Assembly (NCBI RefSeq): GCF_014251235.1
Contig: NZ_CP059181.1
Location: 124,001 to 188,000, forward strand
DNA: 64,000 nucleotides
Origin: Blattabacterium cuenoti
Lineage (GTDB): Bacteria; Bacteroidota; Bacteroidia; Flavobacteriales; Blattabacteriaceae
Direction: 5' to 3'
Numbering within the stretch: the first letter of the stretch is position 1; each line of letters begins with the position of its first letter. The notes under the pieces are model-generated. The model saw nothing but the letters and a program-made list of their open reading frames with translations, ran no database searches and was not told the origin of the DNA. Shown here one piece after another: positions 25,687-36,936 of the stretch. Made by a program: the position numbers and the translations under genes.

Positions 25687-26769
25687 ATGTTTTTTTATGA
25701 TGAAAAAAAGAAGAAAAAAAATAATATTTTTTTTAATGAAGAGGGATATAAAATATTGGAAAATTATTTACTACATAAAGTAGATTCTATAAAAAATACG
25801 TTTATTCTAGTAGATAAAAATACTTATCAGCATTGTCTCCCCTTACTCTTTTCTTATCTAAAAATATTAGAAATATCTAATATTATTAAAATAGAATCAG
25901 GAGAAAAAGAAAAAAATATTTATACATGTATTAAAATATGGAAAAATTTAGAAGAATTAAGAGCAAATAGAAATAGTTTAATTATTAATTTAGGAGGAGG
26001 AGTTATAACGGATATTGGTGGATTTGTAGCTTCTGTGTTTAAAAGAGGAATACGTTTTATCAATATACCTACTACTTTATTAGGGATGGTAGATGCTTCT
26101 GTAGGGAGTAAAACCGGTGTAAATTTAGAAAAGATAAAAAATGAAATTGGTTCTTTTCATTTTCCAGAAATATTGATTATTGATCATAACTTTTTAAGTA
26201 CTCTTCCGGATAGGGAATTTATTTCAGGAAAATCTGAAATGTTGAAACATGGATTAATTTCAGATGAAAACTTTTGGGTTGATCTTAAAAAAGATTTATC
26301 CAATAAAAACGATAATAAATGGAAAAATTTTATTCATAAATCCATTCTGATCAAAAATAAAATTGTAGAAAAAGACCCTTTTGAAAAAGGATTAAGAAAA
26401 ATTCTGAATTTTGGACATACTATCGGTCATGCTTTGGAAAGTTATTTTATGGATTTTAAGAATAAAAAACTATTACATGGTGTAGCAGTTGCTATGGGAA
26501 TGGTGTATGAATCTTGGATTTCATACAAAATAAATGGTTTACCTATGAAACATTATGAGGAGATTAAATTTGTTCTTTCTAATTTGTATAACATTCATAA
26601 AATATCTTCTTTAGAATTAGAAGTAGAAAAAATATTGTCCATTATAGAACATGATAAAAAAAATGATAGGAATAAAATTAATTTTTCCTTACTAAGGAAA
26701 ATAGGTATTTGTTCTTACAATTGTCATGTTCCTAATTTATTAATCAAAGACTGTTTTTCTAACATTTAA
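25687..26769 (+). CDS. aroB: 3-dehydroquinate synthase
   Basis: Second step of the shikimate pathway, cyclising DAHP with NAD and a metal ion. The 360-residue length is normal. The NAD-binding motif LIINLGGGVITDIGGFVASVFKRG, the IPTTLLGMVDASVGSKTGVN segment and the metal ligand His/Glu in LNFGHTIGHALE and GKSEMLKHGL are present. The N-terminal approximately 25 residues are Lys/Asn/Phe-rich and poorly conserved. Retention fits supply of aromatic amino acids to the host. No other aro gene lies in the window. Confidence 0.97.
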   Translation: MFFYDEKKKKKNNIFFNEEGYKILENYLLHKVDSIKNTFILVDKNTYQHCLPLLFSYLKILEISNIIKIESGEKEKNIYTCIKIWKNLEELRANRNSLIINLGGGVITDIGGFVASVFKRGIRFINIPTTLLGMVDASVGSKTGVNLEKIKNEIGSFHFPEILIIDHNFLSTLPDREFISGKSEMLKHGLISDENFWVDLKKDLSNKNDNKWKNFIHKSILIKNKIVEKDPFEKGLRKILNFGHTIGHALESYFMDFKNKKLLHGVAVAMGMVYESWISYKINGLPMKHYEEIKFVLSNLYNIHKISSLELEVEKILSIIEHDKKNDRNKINFSLLRKIGICSYNCHVPNLLIKDCFSNI

Positions 26770-26843
26770 GATTAAAATATTTAATTTTTTTTCTTAATTC
26801 GTTAATATTCTTTATTTTAATAAGAATCTAAAAAAAAAAAAAA

Positions 26844-29288
26844 ATGAAGGAAGGAGAGAAATTAATTCCTATTAATATTGAGGATGAAATGAAATCATCT
26901 TATATCGATTATTCTATGTCTGTTATAGTATCTAGAGCTCTTCCTGATATTAGAGATGGATTAAAACCTGTGCATAGAAGAGTTCTTTACGGAATGTACC
27001 AATTAGGAATTTTTTCTAATCAACCTTATAAAAAATCTGCACGTATTGTAGGAGAAGTTTTAGGTAAATATCATCCCCATGGAGATGTTTCTGTTTATGA
27101 TACGATGGTTCGTATGTCTCAAGAATGGACATTTCGTTACCCATTAATAGATGGGCAAGGTAATTTTGGTTCATTAGATTCAGATCCACCTGCTGCTATG
27201 CGTTATACAGAGGTAAAAATGGAAAAAATATCTGAAGAAATGTTATTGGATATCAAAAAAAATACGGTAGATATGCAACTTAATTTTGATGATTCTATAG
27301 AAGAACCTACGGTTTTACCTACGAGAATTCCTAATCTTTTAATTAATGGATCATCAGGAATAGCCGTAGGAATGGCTACTAATATACCTCCTCATAATTT
27401 AAAAGAAACGATACAAGCTATTTTTTCTTATATCGATAACAATGACATATCTGTAGATAGTATCATGAAGCATTTAAAAGCTCCTGATTTTCCTACTGGA
27501 GGAGTCATTTATGGTTATGATGGAGTTAAAAAAGCCTTTCATACTGGTAGAGGACGTATTGTATTACGTGCGAAAATTCATTTTGAAGAAATTGAAGGAA
27601 GAGAATGTATTGTGGTAGATGAAATTCCTTATCAAGTAAATAAGGAAGAAATGATTACTAGAACTGTAGAATTAATGAAGGAAGGAAAAATAGATGGTCT
27701 TTATCAAATACGAGATGAATCCGATAGAAAAGGATTACGAGTAGTTTATATTCTTAAACAGAACACAAATCCTCATATATTATTAAATAATTTATTTAAA
27801 CATACATCTTTACAAACTTATTTTAATGTAAATAACATAGCCTTGGTTCATGGAAAACCTGTTCAATTAAATATTAAGGAATTTATACAACATTTTGTTA
27901 ACCATAGACAAGATGTGATTATTCGAAGAACAAAATATGAATTAAAAAAATATGAAGATCGTGTTCATATTTTAACAGGTTTTTTGACTATATTAAATCA
28001 TATAGATAAAATGATTTTTTTAATACAAAAATCTAAAGATCAACGTGATGCTTGCAATAAATTAATAGATAAATTTCATTTATCTAAAAACCAATCTAAA
28101 TCTATTTTAGATTTACGTTTGCAAAGTCTTACATCATTAGAACTTGATAAGCTGAAGAAAGAACATGAAGAGTTAATCAAAAAGATATCATCATTAAATG
28201 ATGTATTAAGCCACTATTCTATTAGAATGATAATTATTAAAAAAGAACTTTTAGACATAAAAAATAAATATCAAGATAAACGTAGAACAGAAATAGATTA
28301 TTTAGGAAATGAAGTTAATATAGAAGATCTTATCGAAAATGAACAAGTAGTACTTACTATTTCTCATGCTGGATATATCAAAAGAACTTCTTTATCAGAA
28401 TACAAACGTCAAGGAAGAGGAGGTATTGGAAATAGAGGAGCTATTGCTAGAGAATATGATTTTTTTAAACATCTTTTAATTGCAACGAATCATCAATATT
28501 TGCTTTTTTTTACAGAAAAAGGTAAATGTTTTTGGTTAAGAGTTTATGAGATTCCAGAAGGTTCAAAAATGTCTAAAGGAAGAGCTATACAAAATATGAT
28601 TCATCTACAGCAAGATGACAAAGTCAATGCATATATTTTAACAAATGATCTTAAGAACAAAAAATATGTAAAGAATCATTATGTGATGATGATCACTAAA
28701 AAAGGAATTATTAAAAAAACATCATTAGATAACTATTCACGTCCTAGAAAAGATGGAATAAATGCTATTGTGATTCGTAAGGGGGATTCTTTATTAGAAG
28801 CAATTTTAACACAAGGTAATAATTATGTTTTTCTTGCTGTAAAAAGTGGAAAAATAATTCGTTTTCCAGAAAAAAAAATTCGCATAACTGGAAGAAATTC
28901 TTCTGGAGTCATAGGAATTAATTTCAGAGGAAAAGAAGATTCCGTCATTGGAATGGTATCTACAGAAGAAAAAGGACATTTATTGGTTGTTTCGGAAAAA
29001 GGTTTTGGAAAAAGAACAAAAATAAAAAATTATCGTGTAACTAATCGTGGAGGTAAAGGAATCAAAACAATAAACATTACAAAAAAAACAGGAAGTTTAA
29101 TTTCTATTAAACATGTAACCGATAAAGATGATCTTATGATTATTAAAAAATCAGGCATACTTATACGTATTTCTGTATCCGAAATAAGAGTTATGGGAAG
29201 AGATACTCAAGGTGTAAGATTAATTCATCTAAAAAAAAATGATTCTATTGCAGATGTAGCAAAAGTTAGTGTGAATTTTCATTCATAA
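26844..29288 (+). CDS. gyrA: DNA gyrase subunit A
   Basis: This is the breakage-reunion subunit of gyrase, which introduces negative supercoils. N-terminus [20 protein letters not shown] and [22 protein letters not shown] identify GyrA; the active-site tyrosine is in [11 protein letters not shown]; the C-terminal six-blade domain (about 500-810) carries a GyrA-box-like QGRGGIGN. The 814 residues are in the normal range. The quinolone-pocket position equivalent to E. coli Ser83 is valine ([11 protein letters not shown]). The start codon is the end of a run of 15 adenines (26830-26844). ParC is excluded by the GyrA box. Confidence 0.97.
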   Translation: MKEGEKLIPINIEDEMKSSYIDYSMSVIVSRALPDIRDGLKPVHRRVLYGMYQLGIFSNQPYKKSARIVGEVLGKYHPHGDVSVYDTMVRMSQEWTFRYPLIDGQGNFGSLDSDPPAAMRYTEVKMEKISEEMLLDIKKNTVDMQLNFDDSIEEPTVLPTRIPNLLINGSSGIAVGMATNIPPHNLKETIQAIFSYIDNNDISVDSIMKHLKAPDFPTGGVIYGYDGVKKAFHTGRGRIVLRAKIHFEEIEGRECIVVDEIPYQVNKEEMITRTVELMKEGKIDGLYQIRDESDRKGLRVVYILKQNTNPHILLNNLFKHTSLQTYFNVNNIALVHGKPVQLNIKEFIQHFVNHRQDVIIRRTKYELKKYEDRVHILTGFLTILNHIDKMIFLIQKSKDQRDACNKLIDKFHLSKNQSKSILDLRLQSLTSLELDKLKKEHEELIKKISSLNDVLSHYSIRMIIIKKELLDIKNKYQDKRRTEIDYLGNEVNIEDLIENEQVVLTISHAGYIKRTSLSEYKRQGRGGIGNRGAIAREYDFFKHLLIATNHQYLLFFTEKGKCFWLRVYEIPEGSKMSKGRAIQNMIHLQQDDKVNAYILTNDLKNKKYVKNHYVMMITKKGIIKKTSLDNYSRPRKDGINAIVIRKGDSLLEAILTQGNNYVFLAVKSGKIIRFPEKKIRITGRNSSGVIGINFRGKEDSVIGMVSTEEKGHLLVVSEKGFGKRTKIKNYRVTNRGGKGIKTINITKKTGSLISIKHVTDKDDLMIIKKSGILIRISVSEIRVMGRDTQGVRLIHLKKNDSIADVAKVSVNFHS

Positions 29289-29336
29289 AATATTTACACA
29301 TTTATTTGATTTTTTTTTTGAAAAAAGATAGAGATT

Positions 29337-30314
29337 GTGTCAAATATAGAAGAAACTTTAAGTCCAAAAAAAATTCAAGATTTTGTTGGACAATATGATA
29401 TTTTAGAAAATTTAAAAATTTTTATTCAAGCTGCTAAAAAAAGAAAAGAATCCTTAGATCATATTTTATTTCATGGACCTCCAGGATTGGGAAAAACAAC
29501 GTTAGCTTATATTGTAGCTAATGAATTAGGAGTTAAAATATATGTAACTTCAGGATCTATTTTAGATAAACCGGGAGATTTAGCGGGTTTACTTATTCAT
29601 CTAAAATTAAATGATGTTCTTTTTATTGACGAAATTCATCGATTATCACCTATAGTAGAAGAATATTTGTATTCTGCTATGGAACATTATAAAATAGATA
29701 TTATCATAGATTCTGGATCTAACGCTAGAACTGTACAAATAGATTTATCACCTTTTACTTTAATAGGAGCAACAACAAGATCTGGTTTGTTGACAGCCCC
29801 TATGCGTTCTAGATTTGGAATTAATAATCGTTTAACCTTTTATAAAAAAGAATTATTAAAAAATATAATCAATCGAAGTGCAAAAATATTGAATATTCCA
29901 ATAACAGAAGAAGCTTCTTCTGAAATTTCTAATCGAAGTAGAGGAACTCCACGTATAGCAAATTCTTTACTTCGTAGAGTTCGTGATTTTGCTCAAATAA
30001 AAGGAAATGGAACTATAGATTTACATATTTGTAATTTAGGATTAAAAGCTCTTAAAGTGGATCAATATGGATTAGATGAAATGGATAATAGAATTCTTAC
30101 TTCTATCATTAATCATTTTAAAGGAGGGCCTGTTGGATTAAATACAATAGCAACAGCTGTCAGCGAAAATTCTGATACGATAGAAGAAGTTTATGAACCT
30201 TATCTTATTCAAGAAGGATATTTAATAAGGACACCTAGAGGTAGGAAAGCTACTTTATTAGCTTATCAACATTTAAAAAAAAATTTTGATAAGAAAAAGA
30301 AAGAGGAAAAATAA
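29337..30314 (+). CDS. ruvB: Holliday junction branch-migration helicase RuvB
   Basis: This hexameric AAA+ motor drives RuvAB branch migration. The 325-residue protein has Walker [20 protein letters not shown], Walker [14 protein letters not shown], sensor region [18 protein letters not shown], the arginine finger region [20 protein letters not shown], and a winged helix at the end ([14 protein letters not shown]). The start is the GTG at 29337; no ATG precedes the conserved IQDFVGQ in frame. RuvX is at 59617; RuvA and RuvC are not in the window. Confidence 0.97.
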   Translation: MSNIEETLSPKKIQDFVGQYDILENLKIFIQAAKKRKESLDHILFHGPPGLGKTTLAYIVANELGVKIYVTSGSILDKPGDLAGLLIHLKLNDVLFIDEIHRLSPIVEEYLYSAMEHYKIDIIIDSGSNARTVQIDLSPFTLIGATTRSGLLTAPMRSRFGINNRLTFYKKELLKNIINRSAKILNIPITEEASSEISNRSRGTPRIANSLLRRVRDFAQIKGNGTIDLHICNLGLKALKVDQYGLDEMDNRILTSIINHFKGGPVGLNTIATAVSENSDTIEEVYEPYLIQEGYLIRTPRGRKATLLAYQHLKKNFDKKKKEEK

Positions 30315-30316
30315 TT

Positions 30317-30347
30317 TTTGTTTTTTTTTTTAGAAAAATTAACTTTG
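30317..30347 (+). promoter_or_regulatory. promoter of the purine gene run (TTTG-N19-TAACTTTG)
   Basis: TTTG (30317-30320) and TAACTTTG (30340-30347) form a full Bacteroidota -33/-7 pair with a 19-nt spacer, 36 nt before the purA ATG. The same spacing occurs at the fbaA and dapD promoters in this window. It could drive the whole purA-guaA run, where all gaps are 46 nt or less. Confidence 0.7.
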
Positions 30348-30382
30348 CCGATAATGTTAATATCTATCAAATTATTATAATA

Positions 30383-31681
30383 ATGCCTTCAAATGTTATT
30401 GTTGGTCTCCAATGGGGTGACGAGGGAAAAGGAAAGATCACAGATTTATTTTCTAAAAATTCGGATTATGTTATTCGTTATCAAGGAGGAAATAATTCAG
30501 GTCATTCCATTCACATTAATAATCGTTATTTTACTCTTCACTTAATTCCTTCTGGAATTGTTTATTCTCATGTAAAATGTATTATAGGTCCCGGAATGGT
30601 AGTGGATCCTAAATATTTGATCCAAGAAATCAAAAATTTAGAATCCATAGGATTAAAAACATCTAAAATTTTTTTAGCAAAAAGAGCACATATAACTATG
30701 CCTTATCATCCTTTGTTAGATAAATATAAAGAAGATTCTTTAGGTGAAAAATCTATTGGAACTACACATCGTGGAATTGGACCTACTTATGAAGATAAAA
30801 TAGCACGTATAGGTATCCGTTTACTAGACTTTTTGAATCTAAAAAATTTTTATAAAAAATTAAAAGATAATGTAGATTACAAAAATCTAATTATAACAAA
30901 AGTGTATAAAAAAGAACCTATTTCTTTTATGAAAATATATGATGAGTATATAGAATATGCTAAAATTCTGAAACCAAGAATTATTGATGCTGTTCTAGAT
31001 ATTCATAAAGCTTTTCATGAGGGAAAAAGAATTCTTTTTGAAGGGGCTCAAGCTATGTTATTAGATATAAACTATGGAACATATCCATATGTAACAACTT
31101 CTTCTACTTCCACAGGAGGAGTAAGTATAGGATCAGGGATACCACCTTCTTTTTTGATGAATTTTATAGGAGTAGCAAAAGCTTATTGTACACGTGTAGG
31201 ATACGGTCCATTTCCTACAGAAATAAAAAATAAAAAAATAAATTATATAATACGTGAAAAAGGAAAAGAATATGGAACCACAACTAATAGACAAAGGAGA
31301 TGTGGCTGGTTAGATTTAATAGCTTTAAAATATTCTTGTATAATTAATGGAATAAATTATTTAATTCTGACTAAATTAGATATATTAAGTCATTTAGATT
31401 CCATAAAAATTTGTATAGGATATCAAAAAAATGGGATAAATATTAAACATTTTCCAGCATATATAGAAAAAGAACTAAAAGCTAATTATATAGATATTCC
31501 TGGTTGGAAAAAAGACATATCCCACATTAAAGAATATGAAGAATTACCGAAAAATTGCAAAAAATACATTAACTTTATTGAAGGTTATCTAAATTTAGAT
31601 ATTATATTAATATCCATAGGATCTGAAAGAAACCAAAATATCATAAAAAATAAATCTTCTTTTTTGAAAATTTTTTCTTAA
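30383..31681 (+). CDS. purA: adenylosuccinate synthetase
   Basis: Converts IMP plus aspartate to adenylosuccinate with GTP, the first AMP-branch step. The 432 residues match PurA. Signatures: GLQWGDEGKGKITDLF (P-loop), NNSGHSIHINNRYFTLHLIPSGIV, GTTHRGIGPTYEDKIAR, EGAQAMLLDINYGTYPYVTTS and GTTTNRQRRCGWLDL. First gene of the purine run; purB, which acts next, follows after 29 nt. The C-terminus is less conserved and Lys-rich. Confidence 0.98.
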   Translation: MPSNVIVGLQWGDEGKGKITDLFSKNSDYVIRYQGGNNSGHSIHINNRYFTLHLIPSGIVYSHVKCIIGPGMVVDPKYLIQEIKNLESIGLKTSKIFLAKRAHITMPYHPLLDKYKEDSLGEKSIGTTHRGIGPTYEDKIARIGIRLLDFLNLKNFYKKLKDNVDYKNLIITKVYKKEPISFMKIYDEYIEYAKILKPRIIDAVLDIHKAFHEGKRILFEGAQAMLLDINYGTYPYVTTSSTSTGGVSIGSGIPPSFLMNFIGVAKAYCTRVGYGPFPTEIKNKKINYIIREKGKEYGTTTNRQRRCGWLDLIALKYSCIINGINYLILTKLDILSHLDSIKICIGYQKNGINIKHFPAYIEKELKANYIDIPGWKKDISHIKEYEELPKNCKKYINFIEGYLNLDIILISIGSERNQNIIKNKSSFLKIFS

Positions 31682-31710
31682 AAATATTCTAATTTAAAAA
31701 AATTTTTTTT

Positions 31711-33141
31711 GTGAAAGAATATAAGAACCCTTTTGTAGAACGATATAGTAGTCAAGAAATGTTGTATAATTTTTCTCCAAAAAAAAAATTTTTAACATGG
31801 AGAAAATTATGGTTATATCTAGCTGAAAGCCAGAAAAAATTAGGTTTAGATATTACGGATGAACAAATCAAAGATTTAAAAAATCATTTAGATGATATTG
31901 ATTTTGATCAAGTCAATTCTTATGAAAAAAAATTTCGTCATGATGTCATGGCTCATTTGTATGCTTTTGGAAAAAAAGCAGTCATAGCTAAACCTATTAT
32001 TCATCTAGGAGCAACAAGCGCCTTTTTAGTAGATAATACAGATCTTATTCTTATACGAGACGGATTAAAAATAATTATTAAAAAAATTATTAATGTTATT
32101 TTTCGTCTTAGAAATTTAACCTTAGAATATCACAATACACCTACTTTAGCCTTTACCCACTATCAACCGGCACAATTAACTACGGTGGGAAAACGATCTT
32201 CTTTATGGATTCAAAGTTTATTATTTGACATGGAAGAATTAGAATTTAGATTACATAATCTATGTTTCAGAGGGGTCAAGGGAACTGTGGGCTCATCCGC
32301 TAGTTTTAAGGAAATATTTGATGGAAATTTACAAAAAGTAAAAGATATGGAAAAAGAAATATCTGGTAAATTTGGATTTAAAAAAGTTTTTCCTATAACT
32401 AGTCAAACTTATGATAGAAAAGTAGATGCACAAATATTAAATCTTTTATCCAATATTTCTTTATCTTCTCATAAATTTAGTAATGATGTTCGCTTATTAC
32501 AAAATTTAAAAGAAATGGAAGAACCTTTTGAAGAAAAACAAATTGGATCAAGTGCTATGGCTTATAAAATAAATCCAATTCGTTGTGAACGAATGTCTTC
32601 TTTAGCAAAATATGTTATTTCTTTATCCAATAGTGCTAATATGGTTGCAGCTACTCAATGGTTGGAAAGAACATTAGATGATTCAGCTAATAGAAGATTG
32701 GTTATTCCCCAATCGTTTTTAGCAATAGATGCTATTTTAATAATATGGAACAATGTATTAGAAAATATAATAGTGTACCCTAAAATGATTGAAAAAAATA
32801 TAGTTCAAGAACTTCCCTTTTTAATTACTGAATCTATTATTGTAGAGTGTGTAAAAAATAGAGGAGCAGATAGACAATTTATTCATTCTAGACTTAGAAT
32901 TCATTCTATAAATTCTAAATCTAGAATGAAATTAGAGGGAAAAGAAAACGATTTTTTACAACGTGTTTTAAATGATGAAAAAATACCAATTGATGAGAAA
33001 ACAATAAAAAAAATGTTAAATACTAAGGAATTAATAGGATTTTCTTCTGATCAATCTTTAGAGTTTATTGAAAAAAAAGTGAATCCTCTTTTAGACAGAT
33101 TTTCTTTTTTCATTGATTCAGATATAGAACTTAAAGTTTAA
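31711..33141 (+). CDS. purB: adenylosuccinate lyase
   Basis: Releases fumarate from both SAICAR and adenylosuccinate, so it serves both IMP and AMP synthesis. The 476-residue protein is of the long (eukaryote/Bacteroidota-like) type. The active-site His segments are in IHLGATSAFLVDN and LAFTHYQPAQLTTVGKR; the fumarase/lyase signature is IGSSAMAYKINPIRCERMSSLA. The start is the GTG at 31711, giving KEYKNPFVERYSS at the N-terminus. The fumarate released could serve the class 1A PyrD (9438), an inference from enzyme class. Confidence 0.97.
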   Translation: MKEYKNPFVERYSSQEMLYNFSPKKKFLTWRKLWLYLAESQKKLGLDITDEQIKDLKNHLDDIDFDQVNSYEKKFRHDVMAHLYAFGKKAVIAKPIIHLGATSAFLVDNTDLILIRDGLKIIIKKIINVIFRLRNLTLEYHNTPTLAFTHYQPAQLTTVGKRSSLWIQSLLFDMEELEFRLHNLCFRGVKGTVGSSASFKEIFDGNLQKVKDMEKEISGKFGFKKVFPITSQTYDRKVDAQILNLLSNISLSSHKFSNDVRLLQNLKEMEEPFEEKQIGSSAMAYKINPIRCERMSSLAKYVISLSNSANMVAATQWLERTLDDSANRRLVIPQSFLAIDAILIIWNNVLENIIVYPKMIEKNIVQELPFLITESIIVECVKNRGADRQFIHSRLRIHSINSKSRMKLEGKENDFLQRVLNDEKIPIDEKTIKKMLNTKELIGFSSDQSLEFIEKKVNPLLDRFSFFIDSDIELKV

Positions 33142-33164
33142 GAATTTTATATTTTTCATTTCTA

Positions 33165-36100
33165 ATGAAAATCAGAATTTTTATACAAAAAAAAGAACCT
33201 TTTGATATTTCTTCTAAAAAATTGTTTCATGAATTGAAAAAAATGAATTTTTCTTTATCTAGAGTAATCATATATTATATATATGATATTTTTCATATAG
33301 AAAAGAAAATATTTATAGATAGCTTATATAAAATTTTTGTAGACCCTGTAACAGATATTTTGCATAAAAATAAAAATTTCAAAAATCCACATTTTTCTGT
33401 AGAATATATTCCTGGTAAATATGATTTACGTGCAGATTCGGCCATTCAATGTATCAAAATCATAGATCCTAAGTCAAGAGTGTTTATAAAAACAGGAAAA
33501 TTAATGGAGTTCATAGGATTAAGTAACCCTAAGGATAATTTAGATCCAATAAAAAAATTTTGCATAAATCCTAATTTCTTTCAAGAAAAAAATCTTCATA
33601 AAAAAGATTTTAAAATTAATTTTTCAAAAAAGAGAAGAAAAAGAAAAGATTTCGTAGTTTTTGTAAAAAATTTTATTTCTCTTTCTTATGAAGAAATGAA
33701 AGTTTTTCATAAAAAATGGAATTTTTCTATCCATTTAAATGATTTACTTTTTATACAAAAATATTTTTTAGAAGAAAAACGAAACCCTACAGAAATAGAA
33801 TTACGTATTTTAGATACATATTGGTCAGATCATTGTCGTCATACAACTTTTTTTACTACATTGGATGATATAAGATTTTATGGCGTTTACAAAAATATAT
33901 ATCAAAATATATTTGATGAATATTTAAAAGATAGAAATTCTATAGGAAGATCAAAATATCCTATCAATTTAATGGATTTATCTATATTGCCATCCAGAAT
34001 ACTCTATAAACAAGGAAAATTGAAAAATTATGTAATTTTTCCTGAAAAAAATGCTTGCATGATTATGGTAGATGTTCATTTTTCCGATATTAAAAATAAA
34101 GAAAAATGGTATATTTTATTTAAAAATGAAACTCACAATTATCCCACTGAAATTGATCCTTTTAGTGGGGCTTCTACTTGTATAGGAGGAGCTATACGAG
34201 ATCCACTATCTGGAAGAGCTTTTGTTTATCAAGCTATTCGATTAAGTGGTTCTGCTGATCCTACTAACCCAAAAATATTAGATAATAAAATTCCACAACA
34301 TAAAATATGTTATGATTCTGCTTATGGTTATAGTTCTTATGGTAATCAGGTAGGTATTGCTACCACAAATATACAAGAAATATATCATGAAGGTTATAGG
34401 GCTCAAAGAATGGAAGTTGGTATGGTAGTTGGGGCTGTACCAGTTAAATATGTAAAAAAAGAAACTCCAATGAAAGGGGACGTCATTTTATTAATTGGAG
34501 GACTAACAGGTAGATATGGAATAGGAGGAGCTGCGGAATCTTCTAAGGAAAAGAAAAATGAAGGTAATTCGAATAAAAATATCCAAATAGAAAAAGGAAA
34601 TCCAATAATTGAAAGACAACTTCAAAGATTTTTTAGAAAAAAAGAGGTTTTATCTTTAATTAAAAAATGTAATGATTTTGGTGCAGGTGGAGCTTCTGTA
34701 GCAATAGGAGAATTGAGTAATAGTTTAATTCTAAATTTAGATAAAATACCAACTATAAAAAATGCAAATTTAGAAGCTTTAGAAATAGCTCTTTCAGAAT
34801 CTCAGGAACGTATGGCTGTTGTATTATCTCCAAATAATGTAAAAACTTTTATAAAGTTAGCTTATGAAGAAAATATTTTGTCCGTTCCTATTGCTAGGAT
34901 AACAGATAATAATAGAATAGTTTTTTTTTATAAAAAAAAAGAAATATTCAATTTAAAAAGTTCTTTTTTAAATACTGGAGGATCTCATAAAAAAACGGCT
35001 GTTCATGTTCATTCTCCTATTAAAATTTCTCCATTTCAAAAATCAAGAAATATTTTTTTCAGTAGAAGAACGTTCCTAAACGTTCTATCTAAATTAAATG
35101 TGGCTTCTCAAAAAAGTTTGGTAGAACTATTTGACAGTACAGTTGGTTCTACTACGATATTAATGCCTTTTGGAGGTAAATATCAAATGACTCCATCCGA
35201 AGGTAGTGTTCATAAAATACCTGTATTACAAGGGAATACAGATACTGTAAGTTTAGCATCTTGGGGTTTTCATCCTGAAATATCGGATTGGAGTCCATTT
35301 CATGGAGGAATTTATTCTATAATAGAATGTATTTCTAAAATAGTATCTATGGGAGCATCATACAAAGGTATTTACTTTAGTTTTCAAGAATATTATCAAA
35401 AATTAGGTAATAATCCAGATACTTGGGGAAAACCTTTTTCTTCTTTATTAGGTGCTTATCATGCTCAAATGTCTTTTGGATTAGTCTCTATAGGAGGTAA
35501 AGATAGTATGTCTGGAACATATAAGAATATTCACGTACCCCCTACGTTAATTTCCTTTGGTGTGACTACAGGTAAGTGTTCAAATATTTTATCACCTGAA
35601 TTAAAAAGAATAGGAAATAAAATATATTTGTATCATCATAAGCTATTAAAAAACGAAATGCCAAATTTTGATTCTTTGAAAGAAGCATATGATAAAATTT
35701 ATAAAGGAATTTGTTCAGGAAAAATAATTTCAGTAAAAACGGTAAAGGACGGAGGAATTTCTGTAGCTATTGCAAAAATGTCTTTTGGAAATCGCTTAGG
35801 AGTTCTTATTCGTTTAAAAAACTATCCTTTATTTGAACTTAGTATAGGTTCATTAATTATAGAATCATCTTCTGTTATTTCAGAGGAAAATTTTCTCTTA
35901 ATAGGAGAAGTTATATCATCTAAAATTTTGGATATCAACGGAATAGTAATAGAAATAGATGAAGCTTTAAAGTTCTGGTCAAAAACTTTAAACCCTATAT
36001 TTTCTTCTTCCAGAAATGGAATGGAATTTATAAAAAAATCTTATAAAAAAAAGAAAATTTTTCATAGAAAAAATATAGATCATAGATTTTTTGTGAAAAA

Positions 36101-36911
36101 AAAATATAAAAAAAAGATAGTTCCAAACGTGTTTATTCCAGTTTTTCCTGGTACTAATTGTGAATTAGAAACTATTCATGCTTTTAAAAGGGTCGGTGCT
36201 ATTATCAAAACTTTTGTTTTTAAAAATTTAAAAGAAAAAGATATTACAGAATCCATAGATAAAATGAAAAAATATATAAGATCAGCAAAAATATTTATTC
36301 TGTGTGGTGGTTTTAGCGCAGGAGACGAACCAGATGGTTCCGCAAAATTTATTACGTCTATATTACATAATCCATATATAAAAGAAGCTATTGAATACTT
36401 TTTAGATCATGATGGACTAATTCTTGGTATTTGTAATGGATTTCAAGCTCTTATAAAATCTGGATTATTACCTTATGGTAAAATATGTATACGTCATCCA
36501 TTTTCTCCTACATTAACTGATAATCAAATAGGTAAACACATATCTCAATGTGTTCATATTAAAGTTATTTCTGATCATTCTCCATGGCTATACGGAATGA
36601 TAAATAAGATCTACACTATTCCACTATCTCATAGTGAAGGAAGATTTTATGCAAGTAAAAAAATAACGAATATTTTATTCAAAAAAAATCAAATTGCTAC
36701 GCAATATGTTGATTTACAAGGGTTTCCTACATTAGATAGGTGTTATAATCCAAATGGATCAGTAGAAGCAGTAGAAGGTATTTTAAGCGAAAATGGAAAA
36801 ATTTATGGTAGGATGACTCATCCAGAACGTTATCATTATGGATTATTAAAAAATATACCTGATATTAAAGAACATTCTATTTTTAGAAATGCTGTGCATT
36901 ATTTTTTATAA
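33165..36911 (+). CDS. purL: phosphoribosylformylglycinamidine synthase (large single-chain type)
   Basis: Makes FGAM from FGAR, ATP and glutamine. The 1248-residue single chain combines the FGAM synthetase domains with a C-terminal glutamine amidotransferase (about 990-1248). Visible motifs: TYWSDHCRHTTF, the ATP-binding FKNETHNYPTEIDPFSGASTCIGG, FGAGGASVAIGE, and in the amidotransferase ILCGGFSAGDEPDG, nucleophile Cys in LGICNGFQALIKSG and His in HPERYHYG. Length is close to E. coli PurL (about 1295), so PurQ and PurS subunits are not needed. It lies 23 nt after purB. Confidence 0.98.
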   Translation: MKIRIFIQKKEPFDISSKKLFHELKKMNFSLSRVIIYYIYDIFHIEKKIFIDSLYKIFVDPVTDILHKNKNFKNPHFSVEYIPGKYDLRADSAIQCIKIIDPKSRVFIKTGKLMEFIGLSNPKDNLDPIKKFCINPNFFQEKNLHKKDFKINFSKKRRKRKDFVVFVKNFISLSYEEMKVFHKKWNFSIHLNDLLFIQKYFLEEKRNPTEIELRILDTYWSDHCRHTTFFTTLDDIRFYGVYKNIYQNIFDEYLKDRNSIGRSKYPINLMDLSILPSRILYKQGKLKNYVIFPEKNACMIMVDVHFSDIKNKEKWYILFKNETHNYPTEIDPFSGASTCIGGAIRDPLSGRAFVYQAIRLSGSADPTNPKILDNKIPQHKICYDSAYGYSSYGNQVGIATTNIQEIYHEGYRAQRMEVGMVVGAVPVKYVKKETPMKGDVILLIGGLTGRYGIGGAAESSKEKKNEGNSNKNIQIEKGNPIIERQLQRFFRKKEVLSLIKKCNDFGAGGASVAIGELSNSLILNLDKIPTIKNANLEALEIALSESQERMAVVLSPNNVKTFIKLAYEENILSVPIARITDNNRIVFFYKKKEIFNLKSSFLNTGGSHKKTAVHVHSPIKISPFQKSRNIFFSRRTFLNVLSKLNVASQKSLVELFDSTVGSTTILMPFGGKYQMTPSEGSVHKIPVLQGNTDTVSLASWGFHPEISDWSPFHGGIYSIIECISKIVSMGASYKGIYFSFQEYYQKLGNNPDTWGKPFSSLLGAYHAQMSFGLVSIGGKDSMSGTYKNIHVPPTLISFGVTTGKCSNILSPELKRIGNKIYLYHHKLLKNEMPNFDSLKEAYDKIYKGICSGKIISVKTVKDGGISVAIAKMSFGNRLGVLIRLKNYPLFELSIGSLIIESSSVISEENFLLIGEVISSKILDINGIVIEIDEALKFWSKTLNPIFSSSRNGMEFIKKSYKKKKIFHRKNIDHRFFVKKKYKKKIVPNVFIPVFPGTNCELETIHAFKRVGAIIKTFVFKNLKEKDITESIDKMKKYIRSAKIFILCGGFSAGDEPDGSAKFITSILHNPYIKEAIEYFLDHDGLILGICNGFQALIKSGLLPYGKICIRHPFSPTLTDNQIGKHISQCVHIKVISDHSPWLYGMINKIYTIPLSHSEGRFYASKKITNILFKKNQIATQYVDLQGFPTLDRCYNPNGSVEAVEGILSENGKIYGRMTHPERYHYGLLKNIPDIKEHSIFRNAVHYFL

Positions 36912-36936
36912 TTATTTATTAATAATATTTAAATAG

